Source: Roseovarius spongiae
GTDB taxonomy: Bacteria; Pseudomonadota; Alphaproteobacteria; Rhodobacterales; Rhodobacteraceae
Length of the DNA stretch: 64,000 nucleotides
Assembly (NCBI RefSeq): GCF_003651245.1
Contig: NZ_RAPE01000002.1
Coordinates: 744,001-808,000 of the forward strand
Direction: 5' to 3'
Shown: piece by piece, positions 31,428 to 39,799 of the stretch
Numbering within the stretch: position 1 is the first letter of the stretch
Layout: each line of letters begins with the position of its first letter
Position numbers and translations under genes: made by a program
Notes under the pieces: generated by a model
The model's input: the letters and a program-made list of their open reading frames with translations, nothing else
Databases searched by the model: none
What the model was told of the DNA's origin: nothing

Positions 31428-32018
31428 ATGATCAGGATAGTCTGCGCCACTTTGGCATTCGCCGCGGCGGGCGGAACCGCCGCGCATGCCGATATTCTGT
31501 CAACCAAGAACCGGGTCAAGCAGTTCAAGTCTCAGACCAGCGTGCTCGATAATCGCGCGGCGAGGCAATACAAGGCCTCGGTCCGGTTGCAGCCCCAGAA
31601 GATCAACACGCCGACCAAGTGGGGCAGCGCCGCCAAGTCCTATTCCGGCGCGTATCGCGGCGAGTATCTCGTTCTCGCCAAGGCCGCGGCGCGGCGTCAC
31701 CGCGTACCCGAGGATCTGTTTTTGCGGCTGATCCAGCAGGAATCCGCCTGGAAGGCGACCGCGCTGTCGCACAAGGGCGCGATCGGGCTGGCGCAGCTCA
31801 TGCCCGGAACGGCGGCGGTGCTGCGGGTCGATCCGCACGATCCGAGGCAGAATCTCGAGGGCGGCGCGCGCTATCTCGCCCAGCAGTACCGCGAGTTCGG
31901 CTCATGGCGGCTTGCGCTGGCGGCCTATAACGCGGGGCCGCAGGCGGTGCGCAAATACGGCGGCGTTCCGCCCTACAAGGAAACCATGAACTACGTCCGG
32001 GTGATCTGGGGAAGCTGA
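31428..32018 (+). CDS. Lytic transglycosylase (SLT domain)
   Basis: A 196-residue exported protein. Signal peptide [21 protein letters not shown] (cleavage about residue 21), a spacer of about 60 residues, then an SLT domain with catalytic Glu in [32 protein letters not shown] and [17 protein letters not shown]. It cleaves peptidoglycan glycan strands with formation of 1,6-anhydro ends. The small size suggests a local wall-remodelling or assembly role. Divergent from ssb; no obvious partner. Confidence 0.9.
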   Translation: MIRIVCATLAFAAAGGTAAHADILSTKNRVKQFKSQTSVLDNRAARQYKASVRLQPQKINTPTKWGSAAKSYSGAYRGEYLVLAKAAARRHRVPEDLFLRLIQQESAWKATALSHKGAIGLAQLMPGTAAVLRVDPHDPRQNLEGGARYLAQQYREFGSWRLALAAYNAGPQAVRKYGGVPPYKETMNYVRVIWGS

Positions 32019-32029
32019 GCGCGCCCGTC

Positions 32030-32830
32030 TTAGGCGGCGTGCTTCAACTTCTGCGCCTGCTTGCGCAGGGTCGAGGGCGTCTCACCGGTGTGGTGCAGGA
32101 TGAAGCGCGAGAAATACGCCGCGCTGTTGAACCCGAGCTGCACCGCGACGTGGCGGATCGAATCGCCGCCGTCCTCGATCATCTCGCGCGCGGCGTGCAG
32201 ACTGCGCTGGGTCAGGAAGTCCGCCGCGGTCAGCCCCGAGCATTGACGGCAGGACCGCGTGAGATGCGTCGGCGTCACGCCGAGGTCGCGGGCGTAATCG
32301 GCCATCAGCATCGGGGTGTGGAAATCGCGCGCGACCATCGCCGCGTAAGCCGACACCAGCCGTTGCCCTGCCGTGGCCGTCGCCGGGGTCTCGTGCAGGA
32401 TCATCGCGCGGCGCAGCCAGACGGTCATCAACGCGGCATGGGCGCCCAAGGCCTCGTCGCTGAAGTCGCGCCGCTCGGTGCTTTCGCGCTGCATCGCGTC
32501 CATCAGCGCCGTGAGTTCGAGTTGCGCGTGAACCTCGCGGACGCGCAGGTGATGCGTCTCGTCGGGCATGAGCGCCGGACCGCCGGGCGGGATCAGGCAG
32601 ACGAGGCCAAAGCTCTGCGCGCCCAGGTCGAGCGAGAACAGCGTGCCAGCCGGGATCGCCAGCGCGTTGTGAACCCCGACGCCGCGGCGGATGCCGTCTA
32701 CCGTCGCCCGGGCCTGGCCGCGCGTCACCCAGACCAGCGCATGCGCGCCGATACTGTGCAGCAGGCCAAGCCGCCAGGCGGCGCCACGGGACCATTGCGC
32801 CAATGTCATGATCTGCGGTCTCTGGGTCAT
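32030..32830 (-). CDS. AraC family transcriptional regulator
   Basis: A 266-residue regulator with an N-terminal cupin-like sensing part (ALVWVTRGQARATVDGIR, LAIPAGTLFSLDLGAQSFG). The C-terminal AraC DNA-binding domain has DLGVTPTHLTRSCRQCSG and HVAVQLGFNSAAYFSRFILHHTGETP. ATG 32830 is chosen because TGGAGA precedes it closely. No target operon is adjacent: it lies between the convergent transglycosylase and miaA on the same strand. Ligand unknown. Confidence 0.87.
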   Translation of the reverse strand: MTQRPQIMTLAQWSRGAAWRLGLLHSIGAHALVWVTRGQARATVDGIRRGVGVHNALAIPAGTLFSLDLGAQSFGLVCLIPPGGPALMPDETHHLRVREVHAQLELTALMDAMQRESTERRDFSDEALGAHAALMTVWLRRAMILHETPATATAGQRLVSAYAAMVARDFHTPMLMADYARDLGVTPTHLTRSCRQCSGLTAADFLTQRSLHAAREMIEDGGDSIRHVAVQLGFNSAAYFSRFILHHTGETPSTLRKQAQKLKHAA

Positions 32831-32912
32831 CCGATCTCCAGAATGATTGCGTTTCGTCAAGGATTGTCACATCAGGCGCGCAAACCCAGCCTGAAAGATC
32901 GTATTTTGGAAA

Positions 32913-33797
32913 TCAACCCGATTCGGGCGGGTCGATCCACGACCATGATTTCATGCGGGCGCGGAACCATGTCCGCTGACGCTTGGCGAATTGCCGGGTC
33001 GCGATCAGCGCGGCCTCGCGGGCGTCGGCAAGCGTCATTTCCCCGCGCAGATGCGCGATAAGTTCAGCCGCGCCGATCACTTTCGACGACAACCGCTCCG
33101 GGGTCCAGTCAGGCATGTTCGCGCGCGCTTCGTCAAGCGCGCCGTCGGCGATCATTTGCTCAAACCGCCGCTCGATCCGGGGCGTGAGCCACGCCTTCGG
33201 CGAGTCCAGCACAAGCGCCGCCGCCGCGGCCAGCGACAGGAGCGGCGGCGGGGTCGCGTCCTGCCACTGGGCGAGGCCGCGCCCGGTAGCGGTCTGCACC
33301 TCCCAGGCGCGCTGGACCCGCATCGGGTTGGCGGTGTCGATCCGCGCGCGCGTCTCAGCGTCGAGGGCGGCGATCATCGCCTCGAGCGCGCCGTCGCGGC
33401 GCAGCGAATCCGCCCTTGCGCGCACTTCCGGCGGGATCGGCGGGATATCGGCCAGCCCTTCCGTCAGCGCCGTGAAATAGAGCCCCGTGCCCCCGACGAT
33501 GATCGGGCGTTCGGGCCCGCGCAGGAGCGGAGCGACCTCGCGCAGCCAGTGCCCGACCGAGTAGGGCGCGTCGCCGGGCACGTGGCCATAGAGCGCATGG
33601 GGCGCGCGCGCCTCGTCCTCCCGACTGGGGCGGGCCGAGAGGATCCGCCAGTTGGCGAACACCTGGAGCGCGTCCGCATTGACGACCACGCCGCCGTCCC
33701 GCGCAGCGATGTCCAGCGCGAGCGCGGATTTTCCCGATGCGGTCGCCCCGGCGATCAGGACCGGGCGATCGGGGGGGATGTCTGGCGGGGCGCGCAT
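32913..33797 (-). CDS. miaA: tRNA dimethylallyltransferase
   Basis: Transfers the dimethylallyl group to adenosine 37 of tRNAs reading codons that begin with U. The 294-residue enzyme shows the P-loop [44 protein letters not shown] and the C-terminal [10 protein letters not shown]. Its substrate DMAPP comes from the Dxs/Dxr pathway encoded elsewhere in this window. Divergent from pyrH across 176 bases. Confidence 0.96.
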   Translation of the reverse strand: MRAPPDIPPDRPVLIAGATASGKSALALDIAARDGGVVVNADALQVFANWRILSARPSREDEARAPHALYGHVPGDAPYSVGHWLREVAPLLRGPERPIIVGGTGLYFTALTEGLADIPPIPPEVRARADSLRRDGALEAMIAALDAETRARIDTANPMRVQRAWEVQTATGRGLAQWQDATPPPLLSLAAAAALVLDSPKAWLTPRIERRFEQMIADGALDEARANMPDWTPERLSSKVIGAAELIAHLRGEMTLADAREAALIATRQFAKRQRTWFRARMKSWSWIDPPESG

Positions 33798-33910
33798 GGG
33801 GTTTGCCTACTGCGTTTGCAGGCGGGTTTTAATCCCCGATTTGCGCCATCGCGCCGCGACAGGAGGCGGGAACGGGCGGGTTTGCGCCCTGGCGGGGCTT
33901 TCTTGCATTG

Positions 33911-33940
33911 CAGTTTGCACCGCTTTGCGACAGTTTGCGC
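33911..33940. repeat. Three helically phased 10-bp TTTGC repeats upstream of pyrH
   Basis: CAGTTTGCAC, CGCTTTGCGA and CAGTTTGCGC follow each other without a gap at 33911, 33921 and 33931. More TTTGC words occur nearby in the same 176-base miaA/pyrH gap. The 10-bp phase puts each TTTGC on the same face of the helix. Confidence 0.5.
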
Positions 33941-33973
33941 GCGGATGCCAGCAAGCAGAACGGAGCCCGCCCG

Positions 33974-34705
33974 ATGAGCAACGCCGAGACCCCAAGGACC
34001 ACGTTCAAACGCGTGATGCTCAAGATCTCGGGGGAGGCATTGATGGGCGACGCGACCTACGGGCTGCACCCGCCCACGGTCGAGCGGATCGCGCGCGAGG
34101 TTCAGAGCGTGCATGACATGGGCGTCGAAATCTGCATGGTGATCGGCGGCGGCAACATCTTTCGCGGCCTTCAGGGTAGCGCGCAGGGGATGGAGCGCAC
34201 GACCGCCGATTACATGGGGATGCTCGCCACCGTGATGAACGCGCTCGCGATGCAGAGCGCGCTGGAAAGCCTCGGCGTCTATTGCCGGGTGATTTCCGCC
34301 ATCCGCATGGATGAAGTGGCCGAGCCCTATATCCGGCGCCGCGCGGTGCGCCACCTGGAAAAGAAGCGCGTCTGCATCTTCGCCGCGGGCACCGGCAACC
34401 CCTATTTCACCACCGACACCGCCGCCACGCTGCGCGCCAACGAGATGGCCTGCGAGGCGATCTTCAAGGGCACCAAGGTCGACGGGGTCTATGACAAGGA
34501 TCCCATGACCCACGAGGATGCCGTGCATTACCCCGACATCACCTATGACGAGGTGCTGAGCAAGCACCTCAAGGTTATGGACGCGAGCGCCATCGCGCTG
34601 GCGCGGGACAACAACCTGCCGATCATCGTCTTCAGCCTCGAGGAACCGGGCGGGTTCCGTGGCATTCTGGCCGGGCAGGGCACCTATACCCGCGTCCACG
34701 ACTGA
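33974..34705 (+). CDS. pyrH: UMP kinase
   Basis: Phosphorylates UMP to UDP. The 243-residue amino-acid-kinase fold shows [42 protein letters not shown] and [14 protein letters not shown]. The ATG at 33974 is the family start. It heads the pyrH-frr-uppS-cdsA-dxr-rseP-bamA cluster conserved in proteobacteria; about 100 bases separate it from frr. Confidence 0.97.
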   Translation: MSNAETPRTTFKRVMLKISGEALMGDATYGLHPPTVERIAREVQSVHDMGVEICMVIGGGNIFRGLQGSAQGMERTTADYMGMLATVMNALAMQSALESLGVYCRVISAIRMDEVAEPYIRRRAVRHLEKKRVCIFAAGTGNPYFTTDTAATLRANEMACEAIFKGTKVDGVYDKDPMTHEDAVHYPDITYDEVLSKHLKVMDASAIALARDNNLPIIVFSLEEPGGFRGILAGQGTYTRVHD

Positions 34706-34803
34706 CGCGGGGTGCGCAGGGCGCTATACAACGCCGCCTCCCTGTTCTAAGGGTGGCCCCGACGAGATATGACTGCGTGACAAACGACTGACGGGAGGCA
34801 TAC

Positions 34804-35367
34804 GTGTCCGACGAATTCATCCTCGATACCGACGATCTCGAGCGGCGCATGAAAGGCGCGATGACCAACCTCAGGAGCGAGTTCGCGTCGCTGCGCACGG
34901 GACGGGCCTCGGCCTCCATGCTCGAACCGGTGATGGTGGACGCTTACGGCCAGATGACGCCGATCAACCAGGTCGGCACCGTCAACGTCCCCGAACCGCG
35001 CATGGTCACCATCAACGTCTGGGACAAGAGCCTGGTCAACAAGGTGGAAAAGGCGCTGCGCGAGAGCGGGCTGGGAATCAATCCGCAGATGAACGGCACG
35101 ATCATCATGCTGCCCATCCCCGAGCTCAACGAGGAGCGCCGCCGCGAGCTGACCAAGGTGGCCTCGACCTATGCCGAGCACGCCCGCGTCGCCGTGCGCA
35201 ACGTGCGCCGCGACGGGATGGACCAGATCAAGAAGGCCAAGGCCGAGGGCATGTCGGAGGACGACCAGAAATTCTGGGAAACCGCGGTGCAGGAACTGAC
35301 CGACGACTACATCGGCCATGTCGATGAGGCGCTCGAGACGAAACAGGCGGAGATCATGCAGGTCTGA
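34804..35367 (+). CDS. frr: Ribosome recycling factor
   Basis: With EF-G it splits post-termination ribosomes. The 187-residue protein shows [42 protein letters not shown], AIxxSxLGxNP-type [18 protein letters not shown] and the C-terminal helical region. It starts at a GTG with GGGAGG upstream. The stop codon overlaps the uppS start by one base, giving coupled translation. Confidence 0.97.
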   Translation: MSDEFILDTDDLERRMKGAMTNLRSEFASLRTGRASASMLEPVMVDAYGQMTPINQVGTVNVPEPRMVTINVWDKSLVNKVEKALRESGLGINPQMNGTIIMLPIPELNEERRRELTKVASTYAEHARVAVRNVRRDGMDQIKKAKAEGMSEDDQKFWETAVQELTDDYIGHVDEALETKQAEIMQV

Positions 35368-36104
35368 TGCCCGATTCCAGCGACAAAGGGTGCGAGACCC
35401 GCCCGGGCCCGACCCACGTTGCCGTCATCATGGATGGCAACGGTCGCTGGGCGCAGTCGCGCGGCCGCCCCCGCCTGTTCGGCCATCACGCCGGCGCCAA
35501 GCGGGTGCGCGAGATCGTCGAGGCCTGCCCCGATCTCGGGGTCAAGTACCTGACCGTCTTCGCCTTCTCCACCGAGAACTGGAAACGCACCCAGACCGAG
35601 GTCGCCGGGCTGATGAGCCTTTTCCGCCGCTACATCACCAAGGAGGCCCGCGCGCTGCGCGACGAGGGCGTGCGCGTGCGCTTCATCGGCGACCGGCTGC
35701 GGCTGGATGCGAAGCTGATCGCGCTGATGGACGAGCTCGAGCAGCTGACCCGGGACAACGATCGGGTGCACCTGACGATCGCCATCAACTATGGCAGCCG
35801 CGACGAGGTGGGCCGCGCGATCAAGCGCCTTGCCGAGGATGTCGCGGCGGACCGCCTGAACCCGGCCGACGTGACCGAAGAGACGCTGGCGCGCTACCTC
35901 GACACCCATGTTCTGCCCGATCCGGACCTCGTGATCCGCACCAGCGGCGAGGCGCGGATATCGAATTTCCTGCTCTGGCAGTCGGCCTATGCCGAATACG
36001 AATTCATCGACACGCTCTGGCCGGATTTCAGCCGCGAGATCTTTACCGGCCTCGTGGCGAGCTACGGCAGGCGCGACCGGCGATACGGCGCCGTGATCGC
36101 ATGA
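35367..36104 (+). CDS. uppS: Undecaprenyl diphosphate synthase (isoprenyl transferase)
   Basis: Extends farnesyl diphosphate with eight cis-isoprene units to make the lipid carrier for peptidoglycan and O-antigen. The 245-residue enzyme has VAVIMDGNGRWAQSRGRPR with the essential Asp, HHAGAKRVREIVEAC, FAFSTENWKR and the C-terminal RTSGEARISNFLLWQSAYAE. The stop overlaps the cdsA start by four bases. Its substrate is made by IspA (20.1 kb). Confidence 0.97.
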   Translation: MPDSSDKGCETRPGPTHVAVIMDGNGRWAQSRGRPRLFGHHAGAKRVREIVEACPDLGVKYLTVFAFSTENWKRTQTEVAGLMSLFRRYITKEARALRDEGVRVRFIGDRLRLDAKLIALMDELEQLTRDNDRVHLTIAINYGSRDEVGRAIKRLAEDVAADRLNPADVTEETLARYLDTHVLPDPDLVIRTSGEARISNFLLWQSAYAEYEFIDTLWPDFSREIFTGLVASYGRRDRRYGAVIA

Positions 36105-36889
36105 GCGGCATCGCGCGATGGAGCGATCTCGCGCCGCGCGTGATCTCGGCGGCGGTGATGATCGTCCTCGGCGCGATCGCGCTGCGGCTGGGCGGGATCG
36201 TCTTCGCGATGGGCGTCTGGGCGCTTGCCGGGGTGATGACATGGGAACTGACGCGCATGTTCGCGCCCGGCCAGGGATGGCTGGCGGTCGGGCTTGGCTG
36301 TTTCGCCGCAGCGGCGCTCGCGTTCGCGTGGCTTCTACCCGGCGCGCTGGCCCTGCCGCTTCTGCTGGCGGCGGCGCTGACCGGGATGAGCCGGATGGAA
36401 CGCGACCGCTATCGGTTTGGCGGCTACGCGGCGGCGATCCTGGTTGGCTGTCACGTCATGATCCTGCTGCGGGACGTGATTGGGCCGGGTTGGGTGCTGT
36501 GGCTGATCTGCGTCGTCATCGCGTCCGACGTGGCGGGTTACTTCGTCGGGCGAAGCCTTGGCGGCCCGAAATTCTGGCCCCGCATCAGCCCCAAGAAGAC
36601 TTGGTCCGGCACCATCGGCGGCTGGGTCGCGGCGGGGCTGGTCGGGCTGGTCTTCGGCCTCTGGTTCGGGGCGGGCGCGGCGCTCGCGCCCGTGTCGGTT
36701 ATCGTCGCCTTCGCGGGGCAGATGGGCGACATCCTCGAGAGCGCGCTCAAGCGGCGGGCGGGCGTCAAGGACAGCTCGAACATCATTCCCGGGCATGGCG
36801 GCGTGCTTGACCGGTTCGACGCCATGCTTGGGGCCGCGCTGATCGTCGGGCTGCTGTGGGCGCTCAGGCTGGCGCCCGGCCTCGCATGA
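36101..36889 (+). CDS. cdsA: Phosphatidate cytidylyltransferase
   Basis: Makes CDP-diacylglycerol, the precursor of all bacterial phospholipids, in the inner membrane. The 262-residue protein has about seven hydrophobic segments and the family signature near the C-terminus, SALKRRAGVKDSSNIIPGHG followed by GVLDRFDAM, plus ASDVAGYFVGRSLGGPKFWP and ISPKKTWSG. Both ends overlap their neighbours by ATGA, so uppS, cdsA and dxr are translated as a chain. Confidence 0.96.
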   Translation: MSGIARWSDLAPRVISAAVMIVLGAIALRLGGIVFAMGVWALAGVMTWELTRMFAPGQGWLAVGLGCFAAAALAFAWLLPGALALPLLLAAALTGMSRMERDRYRFGGYAAAILVGCHVMILLRDVIGPGWVLWLICVVIASDVAGYFVGRSLGGPKFWPRISPKKTWSGTIGGWVAAGLVGLVFGLWFGAGAALAPVSVIVAFAGQMGDILESALKRRAGVKDSSNIIPGHGGVLDRFDAMLGAALIVGLLWALRLAPGLA

Positions 36890-38061
36890 GGCGGCTCAGC
36901 ATCCTTGGCGCGACCGGCTCGATCGGTCAGAACACGCTCGACCTCGTGCGGCGCGCGCCGGAGGGCGCCTACCGCGTGGCGGCGCTGACCGGCGGACGCA
37001 ACATCGCGCAGCTTGCGCGGGACGCGCGCGAGTTCAAGGCCGAGATAGCGGTGACCGCCCATGACGATCTGCTGGAACCGCTGCGCGACGCGCTTGCAGG
37101 CAGCGGGGTGGAGGCCGGGGCGGGCGCAGGCGCGCTGATCGACGCGGCCGAGCGTCCCGCGGACTGGACCATGTCGGCGATCGTCGGCGCCGCGGGGCTC
37201 GCGCCGGGGCTGGCCGCGCTTGGCCAGGGCGGCACATTGGCGCTCGCCAACAAGGAATCTCTGGTGGCGGCGGGTCCCTTGATGATGCGCCGCGCGCGGG
37301 TCGCCGGTGCGCGCATCCTGCCGGTGGACAGCGAACATTCCGCCATTTTCCAGGCGCTCGCGGGCGAGGATTCGGATGCGGTGAGCCGCGTCGTCATCAC
37401 CGCCAGCGGCGGCGCCTTCCGCGATCGGCCGCTCAAGGACCTGCATCGCGCCAGCGTCGCCGAGGCCTCCTGCCATCCCAACTGGAACATGGGCCAGCGG
37501 ATCACCATCGATTCCGCCTCGATGTTCAACAAGGCGCTCGAAGTCATTGAAGCGCGCGAATATTTCGGGTTTGACCCGGATCAGATCGAGGTTCTCATCC
37601 ACCCGCAATCCATCATCCATGCGCTGGTGGGGTTCCGCGATGGGGGGCTTATGGCCCATGTCGGGCCGCCGGACATGCGCCACGCGATCGGTTATGCGCT
37701 CAACTGGCCCGAGCGGCGCGCGCTGCCGGTCGAGCCGCTGGACCTGGCGCGGATCGGGCGGCTCGATTTCACCGCGCCTGATCCGGCGCGCTATCCCGCG
37801 CTCGGCCTCGCCTGGCATGTGATGCGTGCGGGCGGGCTCGCCGGGGCGGTGTTCAACGCCGCCAAGGAGCGCGCGCTTGATCATTTCATCGCCGGGCGGG
37901 TCGGTTTCATGGAAATGGCGGGCCTGGTCGAGGCGGTGCTCGACAGTCTCGAAGCGCATCCCGACCTCGCCGCGCCCGAAATCACGCTTGAAACCGTGCG
38001 CCGGGCGGACCACCTAGCACGACAGCAGCTTGATGCCCACGCGATCCTTCGGGCGGAATAG
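36886..38061 (+). CDS. dxr: 1-deoxy-D-xylulose-5-phosphate reductoisomerase
   Basis: Second step of the non-mevalonate pathway: converts DXP to methylerythritol 4-phosphate with NADPH. The 391-residue enzyme shows the NADPH loop LSILGATGSIGQNTLDLV, ALANKESLVAAG, LPVDSEHSAIFQAL with metal ligands, ITASGGAFRD and HPNWNMGQRITIDSASMFNK. Also called ispC. It overlaps cdsA by four bases and is followed by rseP after 8 bases. Confidence 0.97.
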   Translation: MRRLSILGATGSIGQNTLDLVRRAPEGAYRVAALTGGRNIAQLARDAREFKAEIAVTAHDDLLEPLRDALAGSGVEAGAGAGALIDAAERPADWTMSAIVGAAGLAPGLAALGQGGTLALANKESLVAAGPLMMRRARVAGARILPVDSEHSAIFQALAGEDSDAVSRVVITASGGAFRDRPLKDLHRASVAEASCHPNWNMGQRITIDSASMFNKALEVIEAREYFGFDPDQIEVLIHPQSIIHALVGFRDGGLMAHVGPPDMRHAIGYALNWPERRALPVEPLDLARIGRLDFTAPDPARYPALGLAWHVMRAGGLAGAVFNAAKERALDHFIAGRVGFMEMAGLVEAVLDSLEAHPDLAAPEITLETVRRADHLARQQLDAHAILRAE

Positions 38062-38069
38062 GATTTCTC

Positions 38070-39419
38070 TTGGATATGGCCAGTCTCATACCGCAGTTCG
38101 GCGGCGTTTTCATAACCCTTCTCGCGTTCGTCGTCGCCCTGTCGGTGATCGTGGCGATCCACGAATACGGGCATTACATCGTCGGGCGCTGGAGCGGGAT
38201 CAAGGCGGAGGTGTTCAGCCTCGGCTTCGGGCCGGTCCTGTTCTCGCGGATGGACGGGCGCGGGACGCGCTGGCAGGTGGCGGCGCTGCCCTTCGGCGGC
38301 TACGTGAAGTTCCTGGGCGATGCGGACGCCGCCAGCGGCAAGGACACGGAGGCGATGCAGGAGATCGACGACCCCGCGCGCCTGCGTCAGACGATGCACG
38401 GCGCGCCGCTCTGGGCGCGCACGGCGACGGTGGCGGCGGGGCCGGTGTTCAACTTCGTCCTCTCGATCCTGATTTTCGCCGGCGTGATGATGGTGCAGGG
38501 CAAGCCGACCGAGCCGATCAGCATCGGCGCGCTGAAACCCCTGCCGGTCGAGGGCGTGACGCTGCAACCGGGCGACCGGCTGCTCGCCGTGGCGGGCGTG
38601 CCGCTGCCGGGCGCGGAGGAGGAAGACGGGTTCAAGCGGTTCAGCGCGGCGCTGCCGGACACGTCCCGGATGGAATATCGCGTGCTGCGCGACGAAAGCG
38701 AGACCACCGCGACGGGGCCGCACCCCTTGCCGCCGCTGGTCAGCCAGCTTGCCCCGCAATCGGCGGCCTATGACATCGACATGCAGGTGGGCGACGTCAT
38801 CACCGCCGTGGACGGTGAGCCGATCGCGTCGTTCGAGCAACTCAAGAACCGGGTCGAAGCGTCCGAAGGGCGCGTGCTGCGCCTCGATGTCTGGCGCGAC
38901 GGCAGGATGCTCGAATTCGCGCTCGCGCCGCGGGCGCGTGACGAAATGCAGGACGCCGGCGGATTCGAGAGCAAGTGGCGCATCGGCATCGCCGGCGGCT
39001 GGGCGTTCGAGCCGGGCACCGAAAGGCTGGGGCCCGGCGCCGCGCTCTGGGGCGGGGTGACGCAGACCGGCGTGATCATCGAGAGTTCGCTTTCGGGGCT
39101 GTACCACATGGTCACCGGGGCGATCAGCAGTTGCAACATGTCCGGACCCATCGGCATCGCCCAGGTCTCGGGCGCGATGGCGAGCCAGGGGGCCGAGAGC
39201 TTCATCTGGTTCATCGCGGTGCTGTCGGCGGCGGTCGGGCTTCTGAACCTGTTTCCGATCCCGGTGCTCGATGGCGGACACCTCGTCTTCTACGCCTATG
39301 AGGCGGTGACCGGAAAACCGCCCAGCGACCGCGCGCTGCGCATCCTGATGACGGCGGGGCTGACGGTGGTTCTCGGGCTGATGGTATTCGCGCTCACCAA
39401 CGACCTGTTCTGCCCATGA
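38070..39419 (+). CDS. rseP: Site-2 intramembrane zinc metalloprotease RseP
   Basis: Cleaves membrane-anchored anti-sigma factors and leftover signal peptides within the inner membrane. The 449-residue protein shows the zinc motif VAIHEYGHYIVGRWSG in the first membrane helix, FGGYVKFLGD, a PDZ region (MQVGDVITAVDGEPI), and the C-terminal LNLFPIPVLDGGHL with the third ligand. The start is uncertain. TTG at 38070 sits six bases after AGGA and gives the usual M-D-x N-terminus; the ATG at 38076 is only two codons later. Confidence 0.95.
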   Translation: MDMASLIPQFGGVFITLLAFVVALSVIVAIHEYGHYIVGRWSGIKAEVFSLGFGPVLFSRMDGRGTRWQVAALPFGGYVKFLGDADAASGKDTEAMQEIDDPARLRQTMHGAPLWARTATVAAGPVFNFVLSILIFAGVMMVQGKPTEPISIGALKPLPVEGVTLQPGDRLLAVAGVPLPGAEEEDGFKRFSAALPDTSRMEYRVLRDESETTATGPHPLPPLVSQLAPQSAAYDIDMQVGDVITAVDGEPIASFEQLKNRVEASEGRVLRLDVWRDGRMLEFALAPRARDEMQDAGGFESKWRIGIAGGWAFEPGTERLGPGAALWGGVTQTGVIIESSLSGLYHMVTGAISSCNMSGPIGIAQVSGAMASQGAESFIWFIAVLSAAVGLLNLFPIPVLDGGHLVFYAYEAVTGKPPSDRALRILMTAGLTVVLGLMVFALTNDLFCP

Positions 39420-39537
39420 CGCGGGCGGAGGGCGCCGCTCGCCCCGCCTTGGTTTGGCCATAATTTCGCACTGCTCAACGCCACATTGCCGCGTCATACC
39501 CTTATCCGAGCACGGATTCGGAAAGAGGGAGAGACCC

Positions 39538-39675
39538 ATGCAAGCCATCATCGGCGGTTACCGCGGCCTGAGCCTTCTGGTCGATCTCAACTGGGATCGG
39601 TTGCTTTACCTCGGTACCATCGCCGCGGCGCTCTTCGGAGCGGCCTTCATAGGCTCGTTCGTCGGCTCTCTCTGA
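39538..39675 (+). CDS. Small single-pass membrane protein (45 residues) between rseP and bamA
   Basis: A 45-residue ORF with an AGAGGGAGAG ribosome site close to its ATG. It encodes a short soluble N-terminus, then DLNWDRLLYLGTIAAALFGA and a glycine-rich end, that is, one membrane helix of about 20 residues. The codon pattern and ribosome site look genuine. It lies in the envelope cluster between RseP and BamA, 118 bases after rseP. I do not recognise a characterised family. A role as a small partner of envelope proteases or assembly factors is only guilt by position. Confidence 0.7.
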   Translation: MQAIIGGYRGLSLLVDLNWDRLLYLGTIAAALFGAAFIGSFVGSL

Positions 39676-39737
39676 CGCGGACGGCAGGGGCGTTGCGCCC
39701 CCCGGGACACACCCCCGAAACGGTGTCGAATGCCATT

Positions 39738-39766
39738 TTGACAAGACTCTGCAGACCCGTTACTGA
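39738..39766 (+). promoter_or_regulatory. Candidate promoter of bamA-skp
   Basis: TTGACA (39738-39743), 17 bases, then TACTGA (39761-39766), 34 bases ahead of the bamA ATG. The -35 is perfect but the -10 is weak. Confidence 0.4.
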
Positions 39767-39799
39767 CTTGGGCAATTGATGTCTGACGGGGGCTGAACA

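Noticed and set aside
39689..39704. GC-rich hairpin (GGGGCG/CGCCCC type) after the 45-residue gene
   Set aside because: No T run follows, so I do not call a terminator.
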